A stretch of DNA of 64,000 bases from Hymenobacter psychrotolerans DSM 18569 (GTDB taxonomy: Bacteria > Bacteroidota > Bacteroidia > Cytophagales > Hymenobacteraceae). Made by a program: the position numbers and the translations under genes. Under the pieces are notes generated by a model that made no database searches, was not told the DNA's origin, and saw only the letters and a program-made list of their open reading frames with translations. The stretch spans positions 1 through 64,000 of the forward strand of contig NZ_FRAS01000014.1 in assembly GCF_900142395.1 (NCBI RefSeq), in the 5' to 3' direction. Shown here piece after piece: positions 50,115 through 60,828 of the stretch (position 1 is the first letter of the stretch; the number at the start of each line of letters is the position of its first letter).

Positions 50115-50122
50115 CAAAGCTA
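50115..50122 (-). promoter_or_regulatory. -7 element TAGCTTTG three bases before a start codon
   Basis: On the minus strand TAGCTTTG is followed by GAA and then the ATG at 50111. An in-frame ATG at 50126 would put this element inside the coding region. Confidence 0.35.
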
Positions 50123-50163
50123 CCATCTTGCCCGCCTATTATCTAGCGGCTGAAGGCTGGGGG

Positions 50164-51132
50164 CTAGCTTTTCCAGCGGCCCTGGGAACGGGGGCGGCCC
50201 GTGGTAATTTCCTCTTTCGATTCTCCTTCCGGGACTTCGCGGGTTTCGATGCGGACGGCGTGGGCCTTGGGCTGCACTTTCTGCCCGAAGGCATCGGCAA
50301 ACTCCTGGGTGAACTCGGCCCCGAAAAAGATGATGAGCGACGAATAGTTTACCCACAGCAGCAGCAGAATGGCCGAGCCCGCCGCCCCGAAAGCCGAGCC
50401 GGGGTTGGCGTAGGCGATGTAGGCCGCAATCAGGTACTTGCCGAGCATGAAAAGCAGCGCCGTAATGAACGCCCCAATGCCCACGTCGCGCCAGCGGATG
50501 ATGGCATCGGGCAGGAACCGATAGATGAGCGCAAACAGCAGCGAAGTAATGAACAGCGACAGGCTGAAGTCGATGAGCCGGATCAGGACGACGGTGACTT
50601 CGGGCAGCAGCCGCTGCAGATAATCGGTGAAGACGGAGAGCATGGCGCTGATAACGAACGAAATCAGCAGCAGCAGCGCCACGCTCAGAATCAGGCCAAA
50701 CGAGAGCAGCCGGTCCCGCACAAACTGCCAGATACCGTTGCGGGGCTTCACTTTCAGGTTCCAGATGTCGTTGATACTTTCCTGCAGCGTCACGAAGAAG
50801 GTGGTGGCCGCAAAAACCAGGGTGCCGACACCAATGATGGCCGCCGCGCCGCCTTTCTGCTGCTTGGTAAACTCGGCAATGGAATCCTGCAGAAACTTAG
50901 CCGAGTCGGCACCCACGAAGCCGCGCAGCTGCCCGTACACCTGGCCCGTTACGGCCTCGCCGCCATACATGGAGCTGGCCACCGTGATGACGATGAGCAG
51001 CAGGGGCGGCAGCGAGAAAATGGTGTAGTAGGAGAGGGCCGCCGCGTGGCGAAACGAGTTGTTGACCATGAACTCGGCGGCCGTAGTTTTGAAGATATTG
51101 ACGATATCGGAGAAGCGGTAGTGCGTGGCCAT
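50164..51132 (-). CDS. YihY/BrkB family membrane protein
   Basis: 322 residues with six to seven membrane helices. RHAAALSYYTIFSLPPLLLIV is the hallmark N-terminal helix of the YihY (formerly RNase BN) family; ATTFFVTLQESINDIWN and LLLWVNYSSLIIFFGAEFTQ follow as expected. The C-terminal tail is hydrophilic and charged. The family's role is not settled. Alone in its transcript. Confidence 0.88.
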   Translation of the reverse strand: MATHYRFSDIVNIFKTTAAEFMVNNSFRHAAALSYYTIFSLPPLLLIVITVASSMYGGEAVTGQVYGQLRGFVGADSAKFLQDSIAEFTKQQKGGAAAIIGVGTLVFAATTFFVTLQESINDIWNLKVKPRNGIWQFVRDRLLSFGLILSVALLLLISFVISAMLSVFTDYLQRLLPEVTVVLIRLIDFSLSLFITSLLFALIYRFLPDAIIRWRDVGIGAFITALLFMLGKYLIAAYIAYANPGSAFGAAGSAILLLLWVNYSSLIIFFGAEFTQEFADAFGQKVQPKAHAVRIETREVPEGESKEEITTGRPRSQGRWKS

Positions 51133-51263
51133 AGAGCAAAAAAATCAGGGGCAAAAGTTCTGCATAGTACGGCCGGAAGGCAAAGGCGTTCGGCGAAGCC
51201 AGCCAAAGCAGGCGCTTCTGCGTAGAAAAAACACCTTGTTTCATCCCGCAACGTCTGCCGTCT

Positions 51264-52127
51264 ATGTCCTTTACTTTCCGCTCCACGTCTATTACCCGTC
51301 TGTTTGCTGTGCTGGCCGCACCGGCGCTGCTGGCCGGCCTGAGTGCCTGCAAACAGGCCACTGAACAGCCGGCTGCCACCGCTACTACGGATACTACAGT
51401 TGTAGCGCGTCCCGACAGCACGGAGCGGTATCCGGCCGCCGACGGGTTCGACCGGGTGGGCTCCGATGTGCAGGCGCTGGCCCTGGCCGACAAGGTGATG
51501 CAGCACATGGGCGGCTACGCGGCCTGGCAGCATACCCGCCTGCTGGGCTGGGACTTTCTGGACGGCTCCTATCAGCTCTGGGACAAGCAGACCGGCGACT
51601 TTCGGTGGCAGAAAGACAGCCTCGTGGCCCTATACAACGTGGAGCGCAAAGAGGGCCACATCTACAAGGCCGGACAGGATATTTCGGGCACCCTGATTGG
51701 GCAGAAGCTGCTGGAAAACATGTACCCGATTTGGGTGAACAACTCCTGGTGGCTGCTGATGCCCTTCAAGCTGAAAGACTCGGGCGTAACGCTCAACTAC
51801 CTGGGCCCCGGCAGGTTCATGGACAGCACGGCGGCCGAAATGCTGAGTATGCGCTTTCGCAACGTAGGCGTGACGCCCCACAACCGCTACAAGCTGTTCG
51901 TGAACCCGCAGACCAGCCTCGTGGAGGAATGGGCCTTCTATAAAGACGCCAACGACTCGTTGCCCGCCTTCCGCCGCCGCTGGGCCGACTACCGCCGCTA
52001 CGGCCGGCTGCTGCTGGCTTCTGACCGCACCGATGGCCAGGATGGCCGCCGCCTCAACCACATCGTGGCCCTCGACTCGGTGCCGGCCGGCGTCATGACC
52101 AATCCGCAGCTGATCCAGCCGCTGTAG
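51264..52127 (+). CDS. predicted lipoprotein, DUF6503-like
   Basis: 287 residues. Lipobox LSAC with Cys29. A short Thr/Ala-rich spacer is followed by a globular part with MGGYAAWQHTRLLGWDFLDG, MYPIWVNNSWWLLMPFKLKD and LFVNPQTSLVEEWAFYKD, similar to DUF6503 proteins of Bacteroidota, which may have an outer-membrane lipoprotein-carrier-like beta fold. Function unknown. Confidence 0.7.
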   Translation: MSFTFRSTSITRLFAVLAAPALLAGLSACKQATEQPAATATTDTTVVARPDSTERYPAADGFDRVGSDVQALALADKVMQHMGGYAAWQHTRLLGWDFLDGSYQLWDKQTGDFRWQKDSLVALYNVERKEGHIYKAGQDISGTLIGQKLLENMYPIWVNNSWWLLMPFKLKDSGVTLNYLGPGRFMDSTAAEMLSMRFRNVGVTPHNRYKLFVNPQTSLVEEWAFYKDANDSLPAFRRRWADYRRYGRLLLASDRTDGQDGRRLNHIVALDSVPAGVMTNPQLIQPL

Positions 52128-52141
52128 AAGCTGCCGGCTGG

Positions 52142-52876
52142 CTAGGGCTGGGCGCTGAATTGCCAGCGCAGCGTTTCGACAGGGGCTTCGCGCAACGCTG
52201 CTGCCAGTTCTGCATCGTCCCGAAACTGCAGCTGCCGCACCTGCAGCGCCTCCACGCTCACCTCAAACTGCTGCTCCCGGAACGGCCAGGGCTGCACCGT
52301 TAGCGGGCCGTCGGGCGCCGGCTGCCGCACTTCGTAGCGTTGCCCGTTGGGGCCGGTATATATTTCGAGCGCACGGCCCATTTCCGGCACTTCCTGGCGG
52401 CACAGAATCAGGCTGAGCCGGTCGCACCAGTGCAGCAGGTCGTAGGCCTGGCGGGCTTCGGATTTCGTGACTTTAAGCTCCCGCAACCACTTTTTCTGTT
52501 GCGCCTGCTGCTCATCCAGAAAGGCCGGCAACGCCTCATGTTCGTCGCGCATATCCTCGTAGAGCGTGCTCAGGTGCATGCTGGTCAGCAGACTGCGCCA
52601 GCGCCCCTGAAAGCGCGCGGCCTGCATCAGGCGCGTAGCCTGCTTCAGCGAAAATTCCTTCATCGTGAAGTTGGCCGGTGCCCCCGCCGCCGTAATGCCG
52701 TAGTGCCCGTCCCAGTGCTGTTGCTCATCATCGTGCTGGGTGGTGGCGGCCAGTAGGCCCACCCACCGGTCGGGCGGCCCCAGCGGCGGCCACTGCCACG
52801 CCAGCTGGGCCGCCAGCAGCGCATGCATCTGCTGATAAATTATCTGCCAGCCATCGGGGGTGTGGTTTACTATCAT
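52142..52876 (-). CDS. DUF3891 family protein
   Basis: 244 residues from the ATG at 52876 (MIVNHTPDGWQIIYQ). QQMHALLAAQLAWQWPPLG, TTQHDDEQQHWDG and DLLHWCDRLSLILCRQEVP are typical of DUF3891, a helical family with conserved His and Asp residues reminiscent of HD-type metal sites. Cytoplasmic; activity unknown. Confidence 0.8.
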   Translation of the reverse strand: MIVNHTPDGWQIIYQQMHALLAAQLAWQWPPLGPPDRWVGLLAATTQHDDEQQHWDGHYGITAAGAPANFTMKEFSLKQATRLMQAARFQGRWRSLLTSMHLSTLYEDMRDEHEALPAFLDEQQAQQKKWLRELKVTKSEARQAYDLLHWCDRLSLILCRQEVPEMGRALEIYTGPNGQRYEVRQPAPDGPLTVQPWPFREQQFEVSVEALQVRQLQFRDDAELAAALREAPVETLRWQFSAQP

Positions 52877-52929
52877 AGGAGTGGTGTGCTGATACGACGT
52901 ACTACGTTCATCCGGTGAGGCGCAGACAT

Positions 52930-52967
52930 GCAAAAGCCGCCTCTTCACCCGAAGAAACGGCTTTTGC
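52930..52967 (-). terminator. hairpin terminator of the gene at 52986
   Basis: GCAAAAGCCG pairs with CGGCTTTTGC around an 18-base loop, just after the stop of the minus-strand gene. Confidence 0.6.
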
Positions 52968-52985
52968 GAGGGCAACAAACGTATA

Positions 52986-53429
52986 CTACTTTTTACCGCG
53001 CCCCTTGGTTTTATCTCTATCCGTTAGGGTGAGAGTAATTGAGCCATTGGGGTCTGTGATGGCTACTGTATCATAAACACGGCCCAACGATTCGGTGTGG
53101 GTATTTTCGGTGAAGGTGGAGTTGAATACCACCCGTTGCGCTGGACGAGCTGCCACAGGGACAGTGCCACGCCATACGATAGTTGCTTTGCCTGAAGGGG
53201 TGGCAACGAGCTTTTCACGCGTCATGGTTACGCAATCAGTAGCTGCAAGAGCGGGCACGCCCAGTAAAGAGTTAGGAAGACACTGAGTTGATTCCTCCTT
53301 CAGCACAAAAGCGCCGTTGCCTCTTTGGGGTACACCGCCGTACGTGTTCTGTGCCCAGGCATTTGTGCCTCCGAGCGAAAGTGCGCTGAACAAGGCAACA
53401 GCAGATATTTTTTTCAGGAAAGAGTTCAT
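52986..53429 (-). CDS. small secreted protein of unknown function
   Basis: 147 residues from the ATG at 53429, which opens a signal peptide (MNSFLKKISAVALFSALSL, ending AWAQ). Two Cys (STQCLPN, ATDCVTM) may form a disulphide. A C-terminal strand-rich part (GSITLTLTDRDKT) ends in a basic tail. No family recognised. A longer open frame upstream does not look protein-like. Confidence 0.6.
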   Translation of the reverse strand: MNSFLKKISAVALFSALSLGGTNAWAQNTYGGVPQRGNGAFVLKEESTQCLPNSLLGVPALAATDCVTMTREKLVATPSGKATIVWRGTVPVAARPAQRVVFNSTFTENTHTESLGRVYDTVAITDPNGSITLTLTDRDKTKGRGKK

Positions 53430-53678
53430 GGTAATTGGGTGTGAGTGGTAAAAGAGCATAAGCTGCCTGTTCCAATTACTGTACCACATTTTGGCTGATA
53501 GCAGGGGGAAATGGTGACAAGCGGAGCTAGTACGGCAAGTGGCTGGTAGGGTTGTTAAGTAGCTGAAAAACCAAAGGAATTTGCTTGCTTCTATCTGATA
53601 ATCAGTATTTCTATAAATATTGAATCCCGCCGGAGAAGCAGGATTCAATGCCATGGGCCACAGAAAGCAACATTTATA

Positions 53679-54173
53679 TTATGTTCCTTTCTCATTTTTA
53701 GATAATGATGTGTCGGCTGCGGCCATACGTTGCAGGAATTGCGCGGTCCAATACGCATCTAACCCAACTTCAACCATACCGACCTGAAATAAGCCGGGTG
53801 TGTATTCGGTTTCGCTCAGGGAAGTTGCCTTAAATGGTTCTGGTTGCTGCAGCAGTTCGATATGGCTGTACGGGATTCTGACCAGGGAAGAAAATCCCAT
53901 GGTGTTGCGGATGACGACATCCTGCGCATCAAAGCCAATCTGCAGTACATCGTTGTACCATATGCCTCCGATGCGGGCAGAGAACTGGACCATGCGCAAT
54001 ACGCCATGCGAGCTTTCATATTGATCCAGCAACTGTGCCCAGCCGGCCTGAAATGGATTGGCAGAACGCACGCTGCCGTAGTAGCGCCGGATGATAGTGC
54101 GAAAAAACCAATAGATCAGGTAAACGGCGCCAGCATTGACAACCAGTCCAATCAGGAAGCCAATAACGCCCAT
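53679..54173 (-). CDS. membrane-anchored protein of unknown function
   Basis: 164 residues. One N-terminal membrane helix (about residues 3-25, FLIGLVVNAGAVYLIYWFF) and a cytoplasmic or periplasmic domain with FQAGWAQLLDQYESSHGVLR and DVVIRNTMGFSSLVRIPYSH, which may be a PH-like beta domain. It begins 1 base after the stop of the tdh gene, so it is in the same operon. Lower GC content than its neighbours. Confidence 0.6.
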   Translation of the reverse strand: MGVIGFLIGLVVNAGAVYLIYWFFRTIIRRYYGSVRSANPFQAGWAQLLDQYESSHGVLRMVQFSARIGGIWYNDVLQIGFDAQDVVIRNTMGFSSLVRIPYSHIELLQQPEPFKATSLSETEYTPGLFQVGMVEVGLDAYWTAQFLQRMAAADTSLSKNEKGT

Positions 54174-54174
54174 G

Positions 54175-55164
54175 CTACTTCAGCACCACGGCTTCCTTCA
54201 GGTGCAGCAGCATGTCGTCGGTCATCTTGTCCAGCGTGAACTGGGGCTGCCAGTGCCAGTCGTGGCGGGCCTGGCTGTCGTCGATGCTGGCGGGCCAGGA
54301 GTCGGCAATCTGCTGGCGCGAGTCGGGCTGGTAGGTTACCCCGAAATCGGGGTAGTGGCGCTGAATGCTGGCCGTAATTTCAGCCGGTGAGAAGCTCATG
54401 GCGCCCAGGTTGTAGGAGCTGCGCACCGCAATGCTGTCGGCGGGCGCGTGCATCAGGTCCAGGGTGGCCTTCAGCGCGTCGGGCATGTACATCATGGGCA
54501 GGTAGGTGTCCTCCTTCAGGAAGCACTCGTAGGCCTCGCCCGCTACGGCCTTGTGGTAGATGTCCACGGCGTAGTCGGTGGTGCCGCCGCCGGGCAGGCT
54601 CTTGTAGCCGATTAGGCCGGGGTAGCGCAGGCTGCGCACGTCCAGGCCGTGCTTGCGGCAATACCACTCGCACCACTGCTCGCCGGCCAGCTTGCTGATG
54701 CCGTACACCGTGTTGGGGTTCATGATGGTGAGCTGGGGCGTGTTCTCGCGGGGCGTATCGGGCCCGAACACGGCAATGCTGCTGGGCCAGTACACCTGCT
54801 GCACGCCCAGGTCTACGGCCGCATCCAGCACGTTGAACAGGCCGTCCATGTTCAGCTGCCAGCCAAACTTGGGGTTCTTCTCGGCCGTGGCCGACAGCAG
54901 CGCTGCCAGGTGGTACACCTGCTTGGGCTTGTATTTCTGCACCACTTCTTCCAGCCGGGGCTTATCCAGCACATCCAGCAGCTCGAAGGGGCCGGCTTCC
55001 AGGGTTTCGGCGTCTTTGGGGGCGCGCACGTCGGCGGCTACTACATTGGAGGCGCCGTAGATCCGGCGCAGCTCGTGGGTAAGCTCCAGGCCAAGCTGGC
55101 CGCCGGCGCCGATAATGAGAACGGTGTCGCCGGGGGTGGCGGGAGAAGCGCTGGAAGTTGCCAT
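54175..55164 (-). CDS. tdh: L-threonine 3-dehydrogenase, SDR-epimerase type
   Basis: 329 residues from the ATG at 55164. NAD-dependent oxidation of threonine to 2-amino-3-ketobutyrate. Extended SDR: nucleotide motif LIIGAGGQLGLELTHELR, VYHLAALLSATAEKNP, VYWPSSIAVFGPDTP and TVYGISKLAGEQWCEWY with the YxxxK pair; then LRYPGLIGYKSLPGGGTTDY, which is typical of the short-chain threonine dehydrogenases. The product is the substrate of Kbl, encoded nearby at 56522. Confidence 0.92.
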   Translation of the reverse strand: MATSSASPATPGDTVLIIGAGGQLGLELTHELRRIYGASNVVAADVRAPKDAETLEAGPFELLDVLDKPRLEEVVQKYKPKQVYHLAALLSATAEKNPKFGWQLNMDGLFNVLDAAVDLGVQQVYWPSSIAVFGPDTPRENTPQLTIMNPNTVYGISKLAGEQWCEWYCRKHGLDVRSLRYPGLIGYKSLPGGGTTDYAVDIYHKAVAGEAYECFLKEDTYLPMMYMPDALKATLDLMHAPADSIAVRSSYNLGAMSFSPAEITASIQRHYPDFGVTYQPDSRQQIADSWPASIDDSQARHDWHWQPQFTLDKMTDDMLLHLKEAVVLK

Positions 55165-55200
55165 GGGCACAGAAAAAAGGGAAGTAGGTGGTGGGGCCCG

Positions 55201-55208
55201 CAAAGATA
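55201..55208 (-). promoter_or_regulatory. -7 element TATCTTTG of tdh
   Basis: The minus strand reads TATCTTTG, 36 bases before the tdh start codon. No clear -33. Confidence 0.45.
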
Positions 55209-55308
55209 CGGGAGCCGCCGCGTTTGGTGACGCTGCTGTTTCTGGCGCCGGGCTCTGCAACCCCGGCGCGGCCTGGTAGTATCTTGGCGCTACCATACCA
55301 GTTGCCTT

Positions 55309-56376
55309 ATGCGCGCGCTACTCTCTCTGTTTCTATTGTTTCTGCTGGCGGTGCCGGGTGCCGCGCAGGCGGTGCCGGCCCCGCCGCCCCGCTACCGCAA
55401 CCTCGTGATGGAAGGCGGCGGCATCCGGGGTATTGCCTACGGCGGCGCGCTGCTGGAGCTGGAGCAGCGGGGCATGCTGGCCGGTATCCGGCGGGTGGGC
55501 GGCACGTCGGCCGGGGCTATTCAGGCGGCGCTGCTGGCCGTGGGCTACTCGCCGCAGGAGATTATTGAGGTGATGAACAACACACCGGTGCAGCGCCTCA
55601 ACGACGGCCGGCTCATCTTTTTCGGGGGCAGCACGCGGCTCATCAAACAGTACGGCTGGTACCGCGGCGACCAGTTCACGAAGTATCTGAGCGAGCTGCT
55701 AGACCGCAAAACCCACAACCCCGACCTCACGCTGGGCCAGCTCCACGCGCTGGTCCGGCAGGACTCGCTGCACTTCCGCGACCTGTACACCACCGGCACC
55801 AACCTCACGCGCCAGTGCGTGCAGGTGTTCAGCCACGAAACCCACCCCGACATGCGCGTGGCCGATGCCGTGCGCATCAGCATGAGCATCCCGCTGTATT
55901 TCCGGGCCGTGCTGCTCGATACGCAGGGCCACGTGGTGCGGCAGCCGCCCAAAGGGCAGGCCGTGGAAGTGCTGGTAGATGGCGGCCTGCTGGCTAATTT
56001 CCCCATCGATTTGTTCGACAACGCGCGCTACCTGACTGCCATGGCATCCGACACGCTGCCGGCGGCCGGCCCGGTCACTAACCCCGAAACGCTGGGCCTG
56101 CGCCTCGACCGGCCCGAGCAGCTGCCCTACGACACGCAGCCCGGTGGCCGCCGGCAGCTGGCGCCCTACGCCATCCAGGATTTCGGCTCGTATATGGGCG
56201 CGCTCTACAATGTGGCCATCGAAAACCTGAACCCCGCCCGGCCCGAGGACTGGGCCCGCACCATCAGCATCAGTACGGCCGGCTTCAACCCCAAAATCAA
56301 GCGCATGTCGGCGGAGCAGAAACAGCAGCTCATGGACAGCGGGCAGGCGGGGGTGCAGGCGTTTTTTGCGCGTTGA
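55309..56376 (+). CDS. secreted patatin-like phospholipase
   Basis: 355 residues with signal peptide (1-20, ending GAAQA). Patatin domain: oxyanion GGGIRGIAYGGAL near residue 36, nucleophile motif GGTSAGAIQAA (Ser about residue 67) and the catalytic Asp in VDGGLLANFPIDLF near residue 224. A Ser-Asp lipid acyl hydrolase, likely periplasmic. It lies between tdh and kbl on the plus strand. Confidence 0.88.
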   Translation: MRALLSLFLLFLLAVPGAAQAVPAPPPRYRNLVMEGGGIRGIAYGGALLELEQRGMLAGIRRVGGTSAGAIQAALLAVGYSPQEIIEVMNNTPVQRLNDGRLIFFGGSTRLIKQYGWYRGDQFTKYLSELLDRKTHNPDLTLGQLHALVRQDSLHFRDLYTTGTNLTRQCVQVFSHETHPDMRVADAVRISMSIPLYFRAVLLDTQGHVVRQPPKGQAVEVLVDGGLLANFPIDLFDNARYLTAMASDTLPAAGPVTNPETLGLRLDRPEQLPYDTQPGGRRQLAPYAIQDFGSYMGALYNVAIENLNPARPEDWARTISISTAGFNPKIKRMSAEQKQQLMDSGQAGVQAFFAR

Positions 56377-56479
56377 TCCGGCTAGCTGCCCGATATTGGC
56401 CGTTTTAACCTGCGCCGCGGCTGAAACCGTAGTAGGCTGAGGCCGTGCGCTGACTCACTCAGCGCCTCACGGCAGATAG

Positions 56480-56487
56480 TATCTTTG
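56480..56487 (+). promoter_or_regulatory. -7 element TATCTTTG of kbl
   Basis: TATCTTTG at 56480-56487, 34 bases before the kbl ATG. Same form as at 10842 and 48257. Confidence 0.5.
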
Positions 56488-56521
56488 CCCGACTTATTCC
56501 CATTCACTCATCAAGTAGCCC

Positions 56522-57769
<1,248 letters not shown>

Positions 57770-57799
57770 GGCAGCCGAATTTCGAGTAGCTCAGATACC

Positions 57800-57837
57800 G
57801 CAAGGCCCGGCCGGATGCAGTTCCGGCCGGGCCTTGC
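57800..57837. terminator. bidirectional terminator
   Basis: GCAAGGCCCGGCCGGA pairs with TCCGGCCGGGCCTTGC around a 6-base loop, between converging kbl and galM. Confidence 0.8.
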
Positions 57838-57868
57838 TATGCCTGGTGGCACGGGCTGGCGGCCGGCT

Positions 57869-58927
57869 TCAGGGCCGCACGCCAAAGCGGTACTCGGTGG
57901 TGGAGTGGAACGTGTCGCCGGGCCGGAGGATGGTGCCGGGGAAGCGGGGCTGGTTGGGCGAGTCGGGGAAGTGCTGGGTTTCGAGGCAGAAGCCATAGTG
58001 CGGGCCATACACAGTGCCGCCCTTGCCTTGCAGGCTGCCATCCAGAAAGTTGCCGGAATAGAACTGCACGCCCGGCTGGTCGGTGAGCACCTCCAGCGTG
58101 CGCCCCGATACAGGCTCGTAGACCGACGCCGCCAGCTGCGGGCGGGGGCGCTGCTGGTCGGCCAGCACCCAGTTGTGGTCGTAGCCGCCCGGCACCTGCG
58201 CTATGCGGGCCCCAATGGCGTGCGGCTGGCGGAAATCGAAGGGCGTATCCTGTACGGGCCGTAGCTCGCCGGTCGGAATCAGCGTGTCGTCTACCACGGT
58301 GTAGCGGTCGGCGTGCAGCGTCAGCTCGTGGCCCAGCGCGTTGGGAGCGTGGCCGTGGTTCAGGTTGAAGTAGCTGTGGTTGGTGAGGTTGAGGGGCGTG
58401 GCCTGGTCGGTGGTGGCGGTATAGTCGAGGCGCAGCGCATTGTCCGGCGTGAGCGTGTACACGACCTGCACGGTCAGGTTGCCGGGGTATCCTTCCTCGC
58501 CATCCGGACTGAGGTAGGTCAGCGTCAGGGTCTGGCCGTCGGGGCCGGTACCGGGTTCCGCGGCCCATATCACCTTGTCGAAGCCGCGCTGGCCGCCGTG
58601 CAGGCTGTTGGGCCCGTTATTGCGGGCCAGCGTATACGTCCGTCCATCCAGCGAGAAGCGCCCCTGTCCGATGCGGTTGCCGTAGCGCCCAATCAGGGCC
58701 CCGAAATACGGGCCGGCTTTAAGGTACTGCGGGCTGGTATAGCCTTCCACACTGTCGAAGCCCAGCACCACGTCGCCGGGCTGGCCGTTTCTGTCGGGGG
58801 TGAGCAGGCTAGTAAGCGTGCCGCCGTAGGTGCAGATGGTGGCCCGCAGGCCGTGGGCGTTGGTGAGCGTATACAGCCGCACCTCGGTGCCATCGGGAGC
58901 GTGGCCGAACGTAGTGGAGAGAGACAT
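57869..58927 (-). CDS. galM: aldose 1-epimerase
   Basis: 352 residues from the ATG at 58927 (MSLSTTFGHAPDGTEV). Interconverts alpha and beta anomers of galactose or glucose. YFGALIGRYGNRIGQGRF, LHGGQRGFDKVIW, LNLTNHSYFNLN (catalytic His), GYDHNWVL and the catalytic Glu in CLETQHFPDSPNQ are standard. No signal peptide, so cytoplasmic. Confidence 0.92.
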   Translation of the reverse strand: MSLSTTFGHAPDGTEVRLYTLTNAHGLRATICTYGGTLTSLLTPDRNGQPGDVVLGFDSVEGYTSPQYLKAGPYFGALIGRYGNRIGQGRFSLDGRTYTLARNNGPNSLHGGQRGFDKVIWAAEPGTGPDGQTLTLTYLSPDGEEGYPGNLTVQVVYTLTPDNALRLDYTATTDQATPLNLTNHSYFNLNHGHAPNALGHELTLHADRYTVVDDTLIPTGELRPVQDTPFDFRQPHAIGARIAQVPGGYDHNWVLADQQRPRPQLAASVYEPVSGRTLEVLTDQPGVQFYSGNFLDGSLQGKGGTVYGPHYGFCLETQHFPDSPNQPRFPGTILRPGDTFHSTTEYRFGVRP

Positions 58928-58998
58928 AGAACGCAGTACGTAGAGAGCGGGCCACGCGGCCAGCCACCTACCTGACGACAAAAGCAGCCTGCCCGTTG

Positions 58999-59844
58999 CT
59001 ACGCCGCTACTTCCGCCGCCGATGAGGCCGAAGCCGGCGCGGCTGGCCTAGGGGCGGCATCAAACAGAAACTCGTTGAGGCGGGCGCGCAGGTCAGAGGC
59101 GGCCAGGTTGCGGTATACTTCGCCGCCGCGCACCAGCGAAATCTGGCCGGTTTCCTCGCTTACCACCAGCACCACAGCATCGGTCACCTCGCTCAGCCCG
59201 ATGGCGGCGCGGTGGCGCAGCCCCAGGGCGGCAGGCACGTCGGGGTTTTCACTTACGGGCAGAATGCAGCGCGCCGCCTTGATGCGGCCCCGGCTGATAA
59301 TAACGGCCCCATCGTGCAGCGGCGAAGTCTTGTTGAAAATGCTCAGCAGCAGCCGCTTGCTTACGGCTGCGTCAATCAGGTCGCCGGTGTCGCCGAAGGG
59401 CTTGAGGTCGGAGGCCAGGCTGAAGGCGATGAGCGCGCCGGTCTGCTTGCCGGCCAGGCTCTTGGCGGCCTCCACGAAAGGTGTTACGCTGAGCCGCTCG
59501 GCCGCCCCGTTGTCGCGGCGCCACGGAAACACGCGCATCCGCTCAAAAGCGGTGGCCTTGCCGATGTTGAGCAGAAACCGCCGGATTTCCTGCTGAAACA
59601 GGATGATGCCGGCCAGCACGCCCACGCTCATAAACTGCCCCAGAATGCTGGTCAGCAGCTCCATGCCGGCGGCCTTCACTACCAGATAAAACAGGTAGAT
59701 GGACATGAAGCCCAGAAAAATCTTCAGCGCCACGCTTCCCGTCAGCAGCTTGTAGAGCTGATAAAACAGCACCGTGACCAGCAGAACGTCCACGACGTCT
59801 ATCCAGCCGATGCGCAGGAAGCCGATGGAGAAGGAGCCAATCAC
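58999..59844 (-). CDS. cdaA: diadenylate cyclase CdaA
   Basis: 281 residues. It makes the second messenger c-di-AMP from two ATP. Three N-terminal membrane helices (about 15-90), then the DAC domain with DLIDAAVSKRLLLSIF, the DGA motif in SPLHDGAVIISRGR and the RHR motif in LGLRHRAAIGLSE. Starts at GTG, which overlaps the folP stop (GTGA), so translation is coupled. Ala-rich C-terminal tail. The pairing with folP is common in Bacteroidota. Confidence 0.95.
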   Translation of the reverse strand: MIGSFSIGFLRIGWIDVVDVLLVTVLFYQLYKLLTGSVALKIFLGFMSIYLFYLVVKAAGMELLTSILGQFMSVGVLAGIILFQQEIRRFLLNIGKATAFERMRVFPWRRDNGAAERLSVTPFVEAAKSLAGKQTGALIAFSLASDLKPFGDTGDLIDAAVSKRLLLSIFNKTSPLHDGAVIISRGRIKAARCILPVSENPDVPAALGLRHRAAIGLSEVTDAVVLVVSEETGQISLVRGGEVYRNLAASDLRARLNEFLFDAAPRPAAPASASSAAEVAA

Positions 59845-60722
59845 GACGAGAGCTGCGGGTAAGTGGTAGAAACGAGCTGTACGGTTTGCACGGCTTCCGC
59901 TACATCGTGTACGCGCAGCAGCCGGGCCCCGTTGAGCAGCGCCAGCGCATTGACGGCAATAGTACCCGTGAGGGCTGCATCGGGGGCCAGGCCGAGCGGC
60001 TTATACACAAGGGCTTTTCGGGAGAGGCCCGCCAAAATGGGCAGGCCCAGCACCCGCAGCTCGGGCAGCCGGCGCAGCAGCTCGTGGCTCTGGGCCGGCG
60101 TTTTGGCAAACCCGAAGCCGGGGTCCAGCACGACATCCGTAACGCCGGCGGCCCGCAGCACGGCCAGCTTGTCGCGGAAGTAGCGCACCATTTCCAGCAC
60201 AATGTCGCCTTCGTAGTGCGTTTGCTGGGCCATGGTCTGGGGCGTGCCGCGCATGTGCATCAGAATGTAGGGCACACCCAGGCGCCCCGCCGTGGGCAGC
60301 ATGTCCGCGTCCAGCTCGCCGCCGCTGATGTCGTTGAGGATGTCGGCGCCGGCAGCTACGGCGTCGGCAGCTACGCCGGCCCGGAACGTATCGACGGAGA
60401 GAATGGCTTCCGGAAAGGCACGGCGCACGGCCTCTACGGCGGGCAGCAGGCGGCGCTTTTCCTCGTCTTCCGAAATGTCCTCGGCGCCGGGGCGGGAGGA
60501 GTAGCCGCCCAGGTCGAGCACGGCGGCCCCGGCCTGCAGCATGGCCTCGGCGCGGCGCAGCAGCTCATCAGGGGAGCCGATGCGGTTGCCTTCAAAAAAC
60601 GAGTCGGGGGTCAGATTCAGGATGCCCATCACCTGCGGGCGGCGCAGATCGAGCACTCGTCCGTTGGGGCAGCGCAGGGTTTGCGCCGCCGGGAAACATG
60701 TATCTTGCAGGGCCTGGAGCAT
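59841..60722 (-). CDS. folP: dihydropteroate synthase
   Basis: 293 residues from the ATG at 60722; a longer open frame upstream overlaps the antisense of other genes and is ignored. It joins p-aminobenzoate to the pterin diphosphate in folate synthesis. VMGILNLTPDSFFEGNR and LDLGGYSSRPGAEDISEDE are the two family signatures; NDISGGELD, HMRGTPQTM and DPGFGFAKT follow. In operon with cdaA. Confidence 0.94.
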   Translation of the reverse strand: MLQALQDTCFPAAQTLRCPNGRVLDLRRPQVMGILNLTPDSFFEGNRIGSPDELLRRAEAMLQAGAAVLDLGGYSSRPGAEDISEDEEKRRLLPAVEAVRRAFPEAILSVDTFRAGVAADAVAAGADILNDISGGELDADMLPTAGRLGVPYILMHMRGTPQTMAQQTHYEGDIVLEMVRYFRDKLAVLRAAGVTDVVLDPGFGFAKTPAQSHELLRRLPELRVLGLPILAGLSRKALVYKPLGLAPDAALTGTIAVNALALLNGARLLRVHDVAEAVQTVQLVSTTYPQLSS

Positions 60723-60740
60723 GGATTTGGGTGTCTGAGC

Positions 60741-60828
60741 TGTCGTCCTGAGCGGCGCGAAGAATCTTCTCCTGCCTGGACTGGTTGGGCTACCGTGACA
60801 AGGTCCTTCGCGCCGCTCAGCACGACAG
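60741..60828. repeat. REP-like long inverted repeat, copy 3
   Basis: TGTCGTCCTGAGCGGCGCGAAG (22 bases, 60741-60762) pairs with its near-perfect complement (60806-60827). The ends GTCGTCCTGAGC / GCTCAGCACGAC match the family at 512 and 9703. It sits in the divergent gap between folP and the DUF1599 gene. Confidence 0.85.
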